Source: Streptomyces sp. NBC_01381 | GTDB lineage: Bacteria; Actinomycetota; Actinomycetes; Streptomycetales; Streptomycetaceae | Length of the DNA: 64,000 nt | Direction: 5' to 3' | NCBI RefSeq assembly: GCF_026340305.1 | Contig: NZ_JAPEPI010000002.1 | Span: 3,224,001-3,288,000 of the forward strand | Shown: in pieces, positions 8,802-17,800 of the stretch | Numbering within the stretch: position 1 is the first letter of the stretch | How the letters are laid out: each line of letters starts with the position of its first letter | Notes under the pieces: model-generated | What the model was told of the DNA's origin: nothing | The model's database searches: none | What the model saw: the letters and a program-made list of their open reading frames with translations, nothing else | Made by a program: the position numbers and the translations under genes

Positions 8802-8855
8802 GAGTCCTTGTTGGAGCCCTTCTAAGAGCCCTTCTAGGAGCCTTTATAGGACCCG
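8796..8855. repeat. Five-copy 12-bp tandem repeat spanning two convergent stop codons
   Basis: Five uninterrupted 12-base units run TTATAGGAGTCC, TTGTTGGAGCCC, TTCTAAGAGCCC, TTCTAGGAGCCT and TTATAGGACCCG. The first contains the last Leu codon and TAG of glgC, and the last contains the stop of the convergent permease gene read from the other strand. The whole intergenic space is therefore made of repeat units. Confidence 0.9.
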
Positions 8856-9866
8856 GCGCCTGCGGCCAAGCCAGGTCTGCGCGATCACCACGACCGCCAG
8901 GAAGGCGCCGCTGACGACCTGTTGGTACGCGGAGTCCAGCGAGCCGATCTGGTTGATGACGTTCTGGATCACCTTCAGGAGCAGTACGCCGACGAGCGAA
9001 CCGCTGATGAAACCGAAGCCGCCGGTCAGCAGCGTGCCTCCGATGACGACCGCGGAGATCGCCTCCAGCTCCATGCCCGAGCCGAGAATGGTGACGCCCG
9101 AGACCAGCCAGGCCGCGTTGAGCGCGCCCGCCAGGCCCGCGCAGAGCCCGGACAGGGTGTACACGGCGATCTTCGTGCGGGCCACGGGGGCGCCCATCAG
9201 CGCCGCCGCGTCCTCGTTGCCGCCGACCGCGTACACGTACTGGCCGAAGCGGCTGCGGCGCAGGACGACCGCACCGGCCACGAAGAGGACGAGGGTGATC
9301 CAGACCGGGGCCCCGACACCCAGGACCTTTCCCTGGCCCAGTGTCGCGAAGAACGAGTCCTTGTCGACCAGATAGGTCGTGGAGCCCTCGTCGGTGACGG
9401 AGAGGAGGATGCCGCGCGCGCCCAGCATCGCGGCGAGCGTCACGATGAACGGGGCGAGCCGGGAGCGGGCGATCAGGAGGCCGTTGACGAGGCCGATGAG
9501 CCCGCACACGGCCAGCGGCAGGAGCAGCGCCACCGCCGTCCCGTACTGCGAACCCCAGGCCGCGAGCACCCCGCCCAGGGCGAACAGGGAGCCCACGGAG
9601 AGGTCGATTCCGCCGGTGACGATCACGAACGTCATGCCGAGCGCGACGACGGCGAGGAAGGCGGAGGAGACCGCCATGTTCTCGAGGTTGTCACCGGTGA
9701 GGAAGGTGTCGAAGCTGAGGGACGCAGCGATGACGGCGATCACCAACGTGACCAGGGCGCCGTGCTGTTGGGCCAGGGCGCTGAGCCGCTCCGAGCGGTT
9801 CGCGGCGGTCGGTTCGTCGTCGCTGGTCTTGTTCGGCTGTGCCTCGGATATCACGGTGCCGGTCAC
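8844..9866 (-). CDS. Sugar ABC transporter permease (YjfF-like, CUT2)
   Basis: A 340-residue inner-membrane permease of the ribose/xylose/galactofuranose class (BPD_transp_2). It has about eight to ten hydrophobic segments and the family motifs VIVTGGIDLSVGSLFALGG and GGNEDAAALMGAPVARTK. The GTG start at 9866 overlaps the stop of the upstream permease by four bases (translational coupling). It is the last gene of a binding protein, ATPase, permease, permease set ordered like E. coli ytfQ-ytfR-ytfT-yjfF. Substrate is inferred to be a furanose or pentose and is not proven. Confidence 0.9.
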   Translation of the reverse strand: MTGTVISEAQPNKTSDDEPTAANRSERLSALAQQHGALVTLVIAVIAASLSFDTFLTGDNLENMAVSSAFLAVVALGMTFVIVTGGIDLSVGSLFALGGVLAAWGSQYGTAVALLLPLAVCGLIGLVNGLLIARSRLAPFIVTLAAMLGARGILLSVTDEGSTTYLVDKDSFFATLGQGKVLGVGAPVWITLVLFVAGAVVLRRSRFGQYVYAVGGNEDAAALMGAPVARTKIAVYTLSGLCAGLAGALNAAWLVSGVTILGSGMELEAISAVVIGGTLLTGGFGFISGSLVGVLLLKVIQNVINQIGSLDSAYQQVVSGAFLAVVVIAQTWLGRRRRVL

Positions 9867-10828
9867 CGCTTGCCCCTCTCCCGTGCCGCGTAGACGGCGA
9901 GAATGATCACCACGGCCTGGGCGATCTGCGTCCAGGACGGCGGCAGATCGTGCTTGATGAGCGTGGCGGTGAGCAGCTGGATCAGTACGGCGCCCGCGAC
10001 GGTGCCGCCGATCCGCACCCGCCCGCCGCTGAGCGGTGTGCCGCCGACCACGACCGCCGTGATCGCGGACAGCTCCATCAGATTGCCGAGCGAGGTGGGG
10101 TCGCTCGCGGTGAGACGGGCCGTCGCCAGGACGCCCGCGACGGCGGCGAGGGCGCCGGAGCAGACGTACACCAGGATCAGGACGCGTCGTACGGGCAGTC
10201 CGGCGAGGCGGGCGGCCGGTCGGCTGTCTCCGATGGCGAGCAACTGGCGGCCGAACGTGGTGCGCCGGACGACGAAGGCGACGAGCAGTGCGAGCGCCGC
10301 CGCGATCAGGACGAGGTAGGGGATGCCGAGGACGTCGCCGGAGCCGAGCGAGGCCATGTTCGGGTCGCGTACGTCCTTGAGCTGGGGCAGCAGCACGAGG
10401 GCGAGCCCGCGGCCCGCGACCATCAGGGCCAGCGTCGCGACGATGGGCTGGACGCCGATGAAGGCGATGAGCGAGCCATTGGCGACGCCTATGACGGCGC
10501 CGCCGATGATCGCGACGACGAGCGCGATCCACATCCCGTAGCCGAGGTAGAGGGAGAGGAGCGACGTGGACAGCGCCATCACCGACCCGACGGAGAGGTC
10601 CACCCCCTCGCTGCCGATGGCCAGGGCCATGCCGAGGGCGACGATGAGGACGGGGGCCACCTGGACGGCCTGGGTGCGGAAGTTCTCGGCGGAGAGGAAG
10701 TGCGGGGTGAGGAAGATGTTGACGAGGAGGAGGACGGCGACGCCGAGGTAGACGCCGTAACTCTGCAGGAGGCGGAGCAGGCGCTCACGGTCGGCGGAGG
10801 CTTTGCCGCCGAGGGCGAGGTCGGTCAT
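9863..10828 (-). CDS. Sugar ABC transporter permease (YtfT-like, CUT2)
   Basis: A 321-residue membrane permease with the CUT2 signature AIGSEGVDLSVGSVMALSTS and a GDSRPAARLAGLPVRR cytoplasmic loop that would contact the ATPase. The ATG at 10828 follows CCGGAG. The 3' end overlaps the next permease start by four bases, indicating a heterodimeric pair. About 186 bases separate it from the ATPase gene upstream; that gap carries repeat-like sequence. Confidence 0.9.
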   Translation of the reverse strand: MTDLALGGKASADRERLLRLLQSYGVYLGVAVLLLVNIFLTPHFLSAENFRTQAVQVAPVLIVALGMALAIGSEGVDLSVGSVMALSTSLLSLYLGYGMWIALVVAIIGGAVIGVANGSLIAFIGVQPIVATLALMVAGRGLALVLLPQLKDVRDPNMASLGSGDVLGIPYLVLIAAALALLVAFVVRRTTFGRQLLAIGDSRPAARLAGLPVRRVLILVYVCSGALAAVAGVLATARLTASDPTSLGNLMELSAITAVVVGGTPLSGGRVRIGGTVAGAVLIQLLTATLIKHDLPPSWTQIAQAVVIILAVYAARERGKR

Positions 10829-11014
10829 GGTGAACTCCGGGGTCGCACTGCGGGTGCGTGATGGCCGACGCCCGACTGTCCGGGCACGTGGGCAAGTGCG
10901 GGGCCTGCCCCCACCTGCCCACCCGTTGCGGAGTTTCGGGCGGGTGGGCAGGAAAGCTTGTTCGTGCAGGCGGGACTGCGGGGTGACAAGCGCCCGCCCG
11001 CACCCCGCCAAGGG
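10829..11014. repeat. Intergenic region with a diverged copy of the window's repeat family
   Basis: This untranslated gap inside the transporter operon contains GCCCACCCGTTGCGGAGTTT and CGGGCGGGTGGGCAGGAAAG (about 10917-10956). It resembles the repeat at 32101-32148, which has GGGTGGGCGGGCAACTGCGG and GGGTGGGTGGGCGGGAAAGA. It is a weaker match than the pair at 32.0 and 38.2 kb and may act as an mRNA hairpin between ATPase and permease genes. Confidence 0.5.
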
Positions 11015-12559
11015 CTACGCACGGGACCCCCCGGCAGCAACCGGCCCCGCGGCGATGGCTCGCAGCAGCGCGTCCTCTGTGACGTCGGCGCCGGACAGCT
11101 CCTGGACCACCGCGCCGTCCTTGAGGACGATCACCCGGTCCGAGCCCTCGACCAGTTCCTCCATGTCGGAGGAGATGAGGAGGACCGCAAGACCCTCCTC
11201 CGCCAGTTCGTCGATCAGCTTCTGGACCTCGGCCTTCGCGCCGACGTCGATGCCGCGCGTCGGCTCGTCGAGGAGCAGGACCTTCGGGTTCATCGCCAGC
11301 CAGCGGGCCAGGAGGACCTTCTGCTGGTTGCCGCCGGACAGTTCGCCCACCTTCTGGTGGGGGCTCGACGCCTTGATGCGCAGGCGCTTGATGAAGGTGT
11401 CGACCAGCGCGTCCATGCGGCGCTCGTCCACCAGGCCGAAGCGGGAGAGGCGGGGGAGCGCGGCGAGCGCGATGTTCTCGCGGACCGAGAGGCCGGGGAC
11501 GATTCCCTCGGCCTTGCGGTCCTCGGGGAGGAGGCTGATGCCGGCGCGGATCGCGGCGGGGGTGGAGCCGGTGCGGACCGGCGCCCCGGCGATCAGCACG
11601 CGGCCCGAGTCCGGCGGCAGCGCTCCCGCGATGGCCTTCGCCGTCTCGCTGCGGCCCGAGCCGAGCAGGCCGCCCAGGCCCACCACCTCACCGGGCCTGA
11701 TGTCGAGGGAGACGCCGTGCAGCTGGTGGCGGACCGTCAACTCCCTTGCGGCAAGGACGGGTTGGCCGGAAGTGTCATGGCTGCCGGTGAACTTGGTGAC
11801 GCCCTCTTCGCGTACGTCCCCGACCTCGCGGCCCAGCATCAGGGACACCAGGCGGAGCCGGTCGAGCTCCGCGATCGGCCCCGTATGCACCCGCTTGCCG
11901 TCCCGCAGCACCGTGACCGTGTCGCACACCTCGTAGAGCTCTTCGAGGCGGTGACTGACGTAGATCACCGCGATGCCGCGGTCTCGCAGCATGCGGATCA
12001 CGCCGAACAGGGTCTGGACCTCGCGGGGTTCGAGGGACGACGTCGGCTCGTCCATGATGACGACCCGCGCGTCGACCGAGACCGCTCGGGCCAGGGCCAC
12101 CATCTGCTGGGTTCCTACGCCCAGTTCGCGCAGCGGGCGGCGTACGTCGACGCGTATGCCGAGGCGCCGCAGGGCCTCGGCCGCCTCGCGGTGCATCCGG
12201 CGGAAGTCGATGAGCCCGAGGCGCCCGCGCGGCTCGCGACCGAGGAAGAGGTTGCGGGCCACGCTCATCAGGGGGACGAGGTTGACCTCCTGGTAGATGG
12301 TGGAGATCCCCGCGTGCTGGGCCTCCAGAGGGGTGGAGAAGCTGAGCTGCCGGCCGTTGTACGTCAGCTCGCCCGCGTCCGGTGCGTACACGCCCGTCAG
12401 GACCTTGATGAGCGTGGACTTGCCGGCGCCGTTCTCGCCGATCAGGGCGTGCACTTCACCGGCGCGCGCGGTGAAGTCGACCGCGTCCAGGGCCCGTACG
12501 CCCGGGAATCTCTTCGTGAGGCGGCTGGCCGAGAGGACGTCGGAAGAATCTGACGACAT
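11015..12559 (-). CDS. Sugar ABC transporter ATPase with two nucleotide-binding domains (YtfR/RbsA-like)
   Basis: A 514-residue duplicated ATPase energising the CUT2 permeases. The first domain has an intact Walker A GENGAGKSTL, signature LGVGTQQMVALARA and Walker B VVIMDEPTSSLE. The second has GLLGSGRSETAKAI, the usual degenerate Walker A of this family, followed by LSGGNQQKVLLARW and LLLDEPTRGID. The ATG at 12559 is one base from the stop of the binding-protein gene, so the two are cotranscribed. The upstream part of the open frame overlaps the binding-protein gene and is not coding. Confidence 0.95.
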   Translation of the reverse strand: MSSDSSDVLSASRLTKRFPGVRALDAVDFTARAGEVHALIGENGAGKSTLIKVLTGVYAPDAGELTYNGRQLSFSTPLEAQHAGISTIYQEVNLVPLMSVARNLFLGREPRGRLGLIDFRRMHREAAEALRRLGIRVDVRRPLRELGVGTQQMVALARAVSVDARVVIMDEPTSSLEPREVQTLFGVIRMLRDRGIAVIYVSHRLEELYEVCDTVTVLRDGKRVHTGPIAELDRLRLVSLMLGREVGDVREEGVTKFTGSHDTSGQPVLAARELTVRHQLHGVSLDIRPGEVVGLGGLLGSGRSETAKAIAGALPPDSGRVLIAGAPVRTGSTPAAIRAGISLLPEDRKAEGIVPGLSVRENIALAALPRLSRFGLVDERRMDALVDTFIKRLRIKASSPHQKVGELSGGNQQKVLLARWLAMNPKVLLLDEPTRGIDVGAKAEVQKLIDELAEEGLAVLLISSDMEELVEGSDRVIVLKDGAVVQELSGADVTEDALLRAIAAGPVAAGGSRA

Positions 12560-12560
12560 C

Positions 12561-13664
12561 TCAGTACGCCTTGCCGAGGTCCGACTTGGCATTGCTCTTC
12601 GTGTACGCGCTGTCCTTGATGACGATGTCCTGCGACACCTTCGAGCCCTTGGTGAAGGTGTCGAGCGTCTGGAAGGCCAGCGGGCCGAAGCGCGGGTTCG
12701 ACTCGATGACACCGTAGATCCAGCCGTCGACGATGCCCTGCACGGCGTTGCGGGTGCCGTCGACCGTCACGATCTTGACGTCACCGGCCTTCTTGCCCGC
12801 GCCCTTGAGCGCGCCCACCGCGCCGAGGCCCATCTCGTCGTTCTCGGCGTAGATCCCGGTGATGTCGGGCTTGGACTGGATGAGCTGCTCGGTGACCTGC
12901 TGGCCCTTCTCGCGGGCGAACTCGCCGGTCTGCTTGAAGACGATCTTCAGTCCGGGGGCCTTCTCCTTGACGCGGTCCTCGAAGCCCTTGGTGCGCTCGG
13001 TGGTCACGTTGTTGCCGGCCGCGCCGAGCAGGATGGCGATCTTGCCCTTGCCGCCCGTCGCCTTGATCATCTGGTCGGCGGCGCGCCTGCCCTGCTCGAC
13101 GAAGTCCGAGCCGATGAAGCTCACATAGTCCTTGCAGGCCTTGGCGTTGATCTTGCGGTCGATGGTGACGATCGGGATGTGCTTGGCGGAGGCCGCGCGA
13201 AGCACCGGCTCCCAGCCGTCGGAGTTCAGGGGTGCGATGACCAGCAGGTCGGCGCCCTTGGCGATGAGGTCCTGGACGTCGCTGATCTGTTTGGAGAACT
13301 GCGACTGGGTGTTGGCGGTGAGCAGCTTGAGGCCGCGCTTCTCGGCCTCGGCCTTGATGGACGCCGTCTCCGCGATCCGGAAGGGGTTGGCCTCCTTCTC
13401 CGACTGGGAGAAGCCCACGGTGGCGGTCTTCAGGTCCAGCTTCTTGCCGCCGTACGCGTCGATCGCGCAGGTCTCGCCGCTGCCCGCGCCCGGCTCCGAG
13501 ACGACCTGGCCCGAGTCGCCCTGGTCCTGCGACGTGGAGCTCTTGTCACCGGCGTTGTCGTCCTCGGACTTGGCGCACCCCGCGGCGAGCGCGAGGCTCG
13601 CGGCGAGACCGGCGGCGAGGAGGGTCCTGGCTGAGGTACGGCTGAGGAGTGTGGTCGGCTTCAT
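12561..13664 (-). CDS. Sugar-binding lipoprotein of CUT2 ABC transporter (YtfQ-like)
   Basis: A 367-residue periplasmic-binding-protein-like lipoprotein of the Peripla_BP_4 family. A signal peptide with lipobox LALAAGC anchors Cys near residue 29. The mature domain begins near residue 75 (TATVGFSQSEKEANPFR) and closely resembles the E. coli galactofuranose-binding protein YtfQ around GFSQ...N.FR.AET. It is the first gene of the transporter operon. A CATCGTTG half-palindromic site about 100 bases upstream suggests control by the adjacent LacI protein. Confidence 0.92.
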   Translation of the reverse strand: MKPTTLLSRTSARTLLAAGLAASLALAAGCAKSEDDNAGDKSSTSQDQGDSGQVVSEPGAGSGETCAIDAYGGKKLDLKTATVGFSQSEKEANPFRIAETASIKAEAEKRGLKLLTANTQSQFSKQISDVQDLIAKGADLLVIAPLNSDGWEPVLRAASAKHIPIVTIDRKINAKACKDYVSFIGSDFVEQGRRAADQMIKATGGKGKIAILLGAAGNNVTTERTKGFEDRVKEKAPGLKIVFKQTGEFAREKGQQVTEQLIQSKPDITGIYAENDEMGLGAVGALKGAGKKAGDVKIVTVDGTRNAVQGIVDGWIYGVIESNPRFGPLAFQTLDTFTKGSKVSQDIVIKDSAYTKSNAKSDLGKAY

Positions 13665-13750
13665 GGAGTCCCCAAAACGGCACGGCCCCGGCGCTGAGAG
13701 CGCTCACGGGAAGATCGGCACTTGCGGTCAACTCGGCGGTACGGGGAGCT

Positions 13751-13780
13751 TTTTACATCGTTGGAAGAGGGCTGTAAACC
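13751..13780. promoter_or_regulatory. Candidate LacI-type operator upstream of the sugar-binding protein
   Basis: CATCGTTG (13756-13763) differs by one base from the perfect CAACGTTG sites at 14937 and 18611 and has the central CG of LacI operators. It also lies within a wider TTTACA...TGTAAA inverted pair. Placement is 91 bases upstream of the binding-protein start. Confidence 0.55.
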
Positions 13781-13820
13781 CTCCGCGCAAGCACCGGCCT
13801 CGCTTCCGTGCGCCCGCCCC

Positions 13821-14834
13821 TCACCGTCGCCCAAGGGTGCTCTCGCGCTCCACCAGGCGGAATTCCGCGGTGAGTTCACGCCCGGCGGGCTCTTTGCCGC
13901 CCTCCAGACTCCGCAGCAGCGAGGCCACCGCGAGCCGTGCGATGGCCTGCTTGTCCGGCGAGACGGTGGTGAGCGTGACCGCCCCGAACTGGCCCTCCGC
14001 GAGGTCGTCGAAGCCGACCACCGCCACGTCCCACGGCACCCGAAGACCCCGCTCGTGCAGCACCCGCATCGCGCCGATGGCCACCAGGTCGTTGTACGCG
14101 AAGACCGCGTCGGGCCGCACCCCCGCGTCCAGCATCCGCGCCATCGCCTTCGCCCCGTCCCAGCGGTCCCAGCCGCCGACCGGGCCCACCAGGGAGTCCG
14201 GCGTCGCTATCCCGGCCTGCGTCAACTCCTCGCGCCAGCCCTGGAGTCGCAGATGCGCCGGGCGGTTCGCGGAGTCGGTGCGGGCGCCGAGATAGGCGAT
14301 GCGGGTGCGGCCGCGCCCGATGAGATGGCGTACGGCGGTGCGCGCGGCCGCCACGTTGTCGATCGCGATGTGGTCGTAGGGCAGGTCGTACTGGCGCTCG
14401 CCGAGCAGCACGAGCGGCACGTCGTCCTCCCTGCCCTGCAGGTCCTCCGCCTCCAACTCCAGCGGGCTGAGGATGAGACCGTCGATGACCCGGGCCCGGA
14501 AGCCCTGGCTGACCAGGACCTCCTGCTCGCGCTCGCCGCGCGTGTGGTCGAGCAGCACGGTGAAGTCGTGCTCGGCCGCCGCGTCGATGACCGCGCCCGC
14601 GAGCTCGGCGAAGTACGGGTTGCCCAGCTCGGGCAGAGCGAGCGCGATGATTCCCGTACGCCCTTTCCGGAGATGACGGGCCGTCAAGTTCGGCCGGTAG
14701 CCCAGCTCGTCGATGGCCTCCTGCACACGGGCCCGCATCGCCGGGGTGACGTGCTGATACTTGTTCACCACGTTGGAAACGGTCTTGATGGAGACGCCCG
14801 CGCGCTCCGCGACGTCCTTGAGGCTAACCCGCAC
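13821..14834 (-). CDS. LacI-family transcriptional regulator
   Basis: A 337-residue repressor. The N-terminal helix-turn-helix VSLKDVAERAGVSIKTVSNVVN is followed by the hinge ARHLRKGRTG and a periplasmic-binding-like sensor domain (IIALALPELGNPYFAELAGAV to VVGFDDLAEG). The GTG start at 14834 has AGGGAG seven bases upstream. It lies between the ABC transporter (same strand, downstream) and the GH2 gene (divergent). Near-identical CAACGTTG sites upstream of the transporter, GH2 and GH92 genes suggest that it controls all three. The inducer is presumably a sugar released or imported by these proteins. Confidence 0.93.
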   Translation of the reverse strand: MRVSLKDVAERAGVSIKTVSNVVNKYQHVTPAMRARVQEAIDELGYRPNLTARHLRKGRTGIIALALPELGNPYFAELAGAVIDAAAEHDFTVLLDHTRGEREQEVLVSQGFRARVIDGLILSPLELEAEDLQGREDDVPLVLLGERQYDLPYDHIAIDNVAAARTAVRHLIGRGRTRIAYLGARTDSANRPAHLRLQGWREELTQAGIATPDSLVGPVGGWDRWDGAKAMARMLDAGVRPDAVFAYNDLVAIGAMRVLHERGLRVPWDVAVVGFDDLAEGQFGAVTLTTVSPDKQAIARLAVASLLRSLEGGKEPAGRELTAEFRLVERESTLGRR

Positions 14835-14936
14835 GTGCAGCTCCCTGCGTCTAGATGCACCCCCGACCGGGGGCGTTTGTCATGACCCTGGACAGCTCGC
14901 CGGGAGGCGTGCTGTCATGCCAACTGCCGTTCCTTC

Positions 14937-14947
14937 CAACGTTGTAC
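14937..14947. promoter_or_regulatory. LacI-type operator upstream of the GH2 gene
   Basis: CAACGTTG (14937-14944) is a perfect 8-base palindrome with a central CG, within TCCAACGTTGTAC. A second half, CGTTGTAC, follows 13 bases on. It lies between the divergent LacI regulator and GH2 genes, 79 bases before the GH2 start, where a repressor could control both. Confidence 0.65.
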
Positions 14948-15025
14948 AGACTCGTTGTACCGACTGGAGCGACGAGCCGCCACCCTTCCTCAGCCTTCAA
15001 GCACCGCTTCAAGCAAGGAGGATCC

Positions 15026-17677
15026 GTGCGCCCCATCCGAACCAGAAGACCCAACAGGCCCAGAAAGCCCAGCAGGCTCAGCAGCCGACTGATTCTGCTG
15101 CTCGCCGTCGCACTCGCCTTCGCCGGTCTTACCGCAGTACCGGCCGCGACCGCCGCCGCCGAAGACGACCCGCCCGAAGTCCACGGCCTGAAGGGCGAGT
15201 ACTACACCCAGTCCGCCCCCGGAGCCTTCGACTTCCACGAGCTCAAGGCCACCGGATTCGACCCGCGCATCGACTTCGACAACCTCGACCCGCGGCTTTC
15301 CTTCGCCACCGGCAAGGCCGACGACGCCACCGTCCGCTGGACCGGCAAGGTCGTACCGGAGAAGACCGGACCCCACACCTTCTCCATGATCGGCGACAAC
15401 GGCTTCCGGCTCTGGGTCGACGGCAAGCTCGCCATCGACCACTGGGTCGACGACTGGGACAAGGAACAGACCGCCAAGCCAGTGGAGTTGACGGCCGGTC
15501 AGGCCTACGACATCAAGGTCGAGTACTTCGAGCACTACGGCGGCTCCAACCTCCATCTGCGCTGGACCGAGCCCGGCGGCACCAAGGAGGCCGTGCCGCA
15601 GTCGGCCTTCCGCCTCCCCGACGGGTTCGAGTACGACGGGGCGATCGCCGCCACGGTCCTCAAGGACGGCCGCACCCTCAAGCTCGACTTCGCACAGCAG
15701 CTCGGCGCGCCGCCCGCCGGCCTCGCGGACCACATCCAGGCGGTCATCGGCGGCGCGAAGTGGCCGCTGGGCACGGTCAAGCCCGACCCCGACGACCCGC
15801 GCGCGCTCCTCGTCGGCCTGAAGGAACCCGTCGTCGGCAACAAGGGCGGCACGGCGAAGGGCACCGCCGACCTGCGCTACGACGGCAAGGGCGGTCTGGC
15901 CGGCGACGACGGCAAGGCGGTCGCCGCGTTCTGGACCAGCGGCCCCAACCGCTCCGAGCACCAACTGCGCACCGAGTGGGCCGACGAGGTGGGCCCCGAC
16001 AACGCGCTGCCCGAGTACCCGCGCCCCCAGCTGACCCGTGACGCCTGGCGCAACCTCAACGGCTCCTGGCAGTTCGCCCCGGCGAAGGCGGGCGAGCAGC
16101 CCCCGTTCGGCAAGCAGCTCGGCGAGAAGATCCTCGTCCCCTACCCCGTGGAGTCCCAGCTCTCCGGCGTGGAACGGCACGAGGACCGCATGTGGTACCG
16201 CAGGACGTTCACCGTCCCCGAGGGCTGGAAGGTCGGCGACGGCAAGCGCCTCAAGCTCAACTTCGGCGCCGTCGACTGGCAGTCCGATGTGTACGTCAAC
16301 GGCACCAAGGTCGCCGAACACAAGGGCGGCTACGACAAGTTCAGCGCCGACATCACCAAGGCCCTCAAGCCGGGCCGCACCCAGGAACTGATCGTCGGCG
16401 TCTACGACCCGACCGACTCCAAGGACGGCGAGAACCCGCCCGTCGGCAAGCAGCGCCTGGACCCCAGCGGCATCTGGTACACCCCGTCGTCCGGCATCTG
16501 GCAGACGGTGTGGATGGAGCCGGTGGCGGCCGACCACGTCGACTCGCTCAAGCTCACCCCCGACGTGGCCGCCAAGGAGCTCACCGTCGAGCCGAGGGGC
16601 GTGCGCGACGGCGTGCCGGTCAAGGCGGTCGCGTACGAAGGAAAGACCAAGGTCGCGGAGGCGAGCGGACGCACGGGACAGCCACTGAAGCTGAAGATCG
16701 CGAAGCCGCGCCTCTGGTCGCCCGACGACCCCTTCCTCTACGACCTGAAGGTGACGGTCGGCAGCGACCGCGTCGCGAGCTACTTCGGGATGCGTTCCAT
16801 CGCCGTGGAGAAGGTGAACGGCACCCCGCGCACGGTCCTCAACGGCAAACCCACCTTCCTGATGGCCACGCTCGACCAGGGCTTCTGGCCGGACGGCCTG
16901 CACACCGCGCCGACTGACGAGGCCCTCGCGTACGACCTGAAAATGCACAAGGAGATGGGCTTCAACTCGGTCCGCAAGCACATCAAGGTGGAGCCGGACC
17001 GCTGGTTCTACTGGGCGGACAAACTGGGCCTGATGGTCTGGCAGGACATGCCGTCGATGCGGTCCGACCGCAATCCGAGCACGGAGGCCCGCGCCCAGTA
17101 CGAGCGTGAGATGAAGCAGATGATCGACGAGCACGCGAGCAGTCCCTCGATCGTCATGTGGGTCACGTTCAACGAGGGCTGGGGCCAGTACGACCAGGGC
17201 CGCATCGCTACCCAGGCCAAGTCGTGGGACCCGACCCGCCTCGTCAACGGCATGTCGGGCCTCAACCTCGGTGCCGATGGCGGCACCGGCGACATCATGG
17301 ACGAGCACGGCTATCCGAGCCCGGCCCTTCCGCCGCACCCCGACGGCGAACGGGCCCTGGTCAACGGCGAGTACGGCGGTCTGGGCCTCGCGGTGCCGGG
17401 CCACGCCTGGTCGGTCCAGCAGAGTTACGTGGACGTGGACCCGGCGACGTACACGGACGACTACCTCACGAAGCTCGACGAGGTGCGGGCGCTCGCCTGC
17501 AAGGGCGGCAACGGCGCCGTCTACACCCAGATCTCCGATGTGGAGGGCGAGTTGAACGGTCTGCTCACCTATGACCGCAGGGTGGTCAAGCCCGATGTGA
17601 AGCGGCTCAAGGCGGCGCACACGTCCTTGATCGGTGACGTGTCGCGGCCGGATCCGGCGGGGTGCCCCGGCTCCTGA
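15026..17677 (+). CDS. Secreted PA14-GH2 family glycoside hydrolase
   Basis: An 883-residue exported enzyme. An arginine-rich N-terminus and hydrophobic stretch LILLLAVALAFAGLTAVPA form the signal peptide. A PA14 carbohydrate-contact domain (about residues 50-195, GLKGEYYTQ to SAFRLP) is followed by the GH2 sugar-binding, immunoglobulin-like and barrel domains from about residue 335. The acid/base Glu is in FNEGWGQ (about 717) and the nucleophile Glu in NGEYGG (about 782). GH2 members are beta-galactosidases, beta-mannosidases or beta-glucuronidases; specificity cannot be read here. The GTG at 15026 has a near-perfect AAGGAGG; upstream frame is non-coding. Confidence 0.92.
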   Translation: MRPIRTRRPNRPRKPSRLSSRLILLLAVALAFAGLTAVPAATAAAEDDPPEVHGLKGEYYTQSAPGAFDFHELKATGFDPRIDFDNLDPRLSFATGKADDATVRWTGKVVPEKTGPHTFSMIGDNGFRLWVDGKLAIDHWVDDWDKEQTAKPVELTAGQAYDIKVEYFEHYGGSNLHLRWTEPGGTKEAVPQSAFRLPDGFEYDGAIAATVLKDGRTLKLDFAQQLGAPPAGLADHIQAVIGGAKWPLGTVKPDPDDPRALLVGLKEPVVGNKGGTAKGTADLRYDGKGGLAGDDGKAVAAFWTSGPNRSEHQLRTEWADEVGPDNALPEYPRPQLTRDAWRNLNGSWQFAPAKAGEQPPFGKQLGEKILVPYPVESQLSGVERHEDRMWYRRTFTVPEGWKVGDGKRLKLNFGAVDWQSDVYVNGTKVAEHKGGYDKFSADITKALKPGRTQELIVGVYDPTDSKDGENPPVGKQRLDPSGIWYTPSSGIWQTVWMEPVAADHVDSLKLTPDVAAKELTVEPRGVRDGVPVKAVAYEGKTKVAEASGRTGQPLKLKIAKPRLWSPDDPFLYDLKVTVGSDRVASYFGMRSIAVEKVNGTPRTVLNGKPTFLMATLDQGFWPDGLHTAPTDEALAYDLKMHKEMGFNSVRKHIKVEPDRWFYWADKLGLMVWQDMPSMRSDRNPSTEARAQYEREMKQMIDEHASSPSIVMWVTFNEGWGQYDQGRIATQAKSWDPTRLVNGMSGLNLGADGGTGDIMDEHGYPSPALPPHPDGERALVNGEYGGLGLAVPGHAWSVQQSYVDVDPATYTDDYLTKLDEVRALACKGGNGAVYTQISDVEGELNGLLTYDRRVVKPDVKRLKAAHTSLIGDVSRPDPAGCPGS

Positions 17678-17707
17678 GAGGTTCCTGAGAGGTTCTTCAG
17701 ACGGTGT

Positions 17708-17737
17708 GGCGCTCCGGTCCGCGCGGGCCGGAGCGCC
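17708..17737. terminator. Hairpin terminator after the GH2 gene
   Basis: GGCGCTCCGG (17708-17717) pairs perfectly with CCGGAGCGCC (17728-17737) around a 10-base GC-rich loop, 31 bases after the GH2 stop codon. Confidence 0.75.
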
Positions 17738-17800
17738 TGTCCCGTGGCCCGGAGCGTTTATCCCGTGGACGAGCGCCCGCACGCTTGGCACCATCACCCC

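Noticed and set aside
14752..14770. CCACGTTGG inside the LacI gene as another operator
   Set aside because: It encodes the conserved Asn-Val-Val of the helix-turn-helix and is explained by coding.
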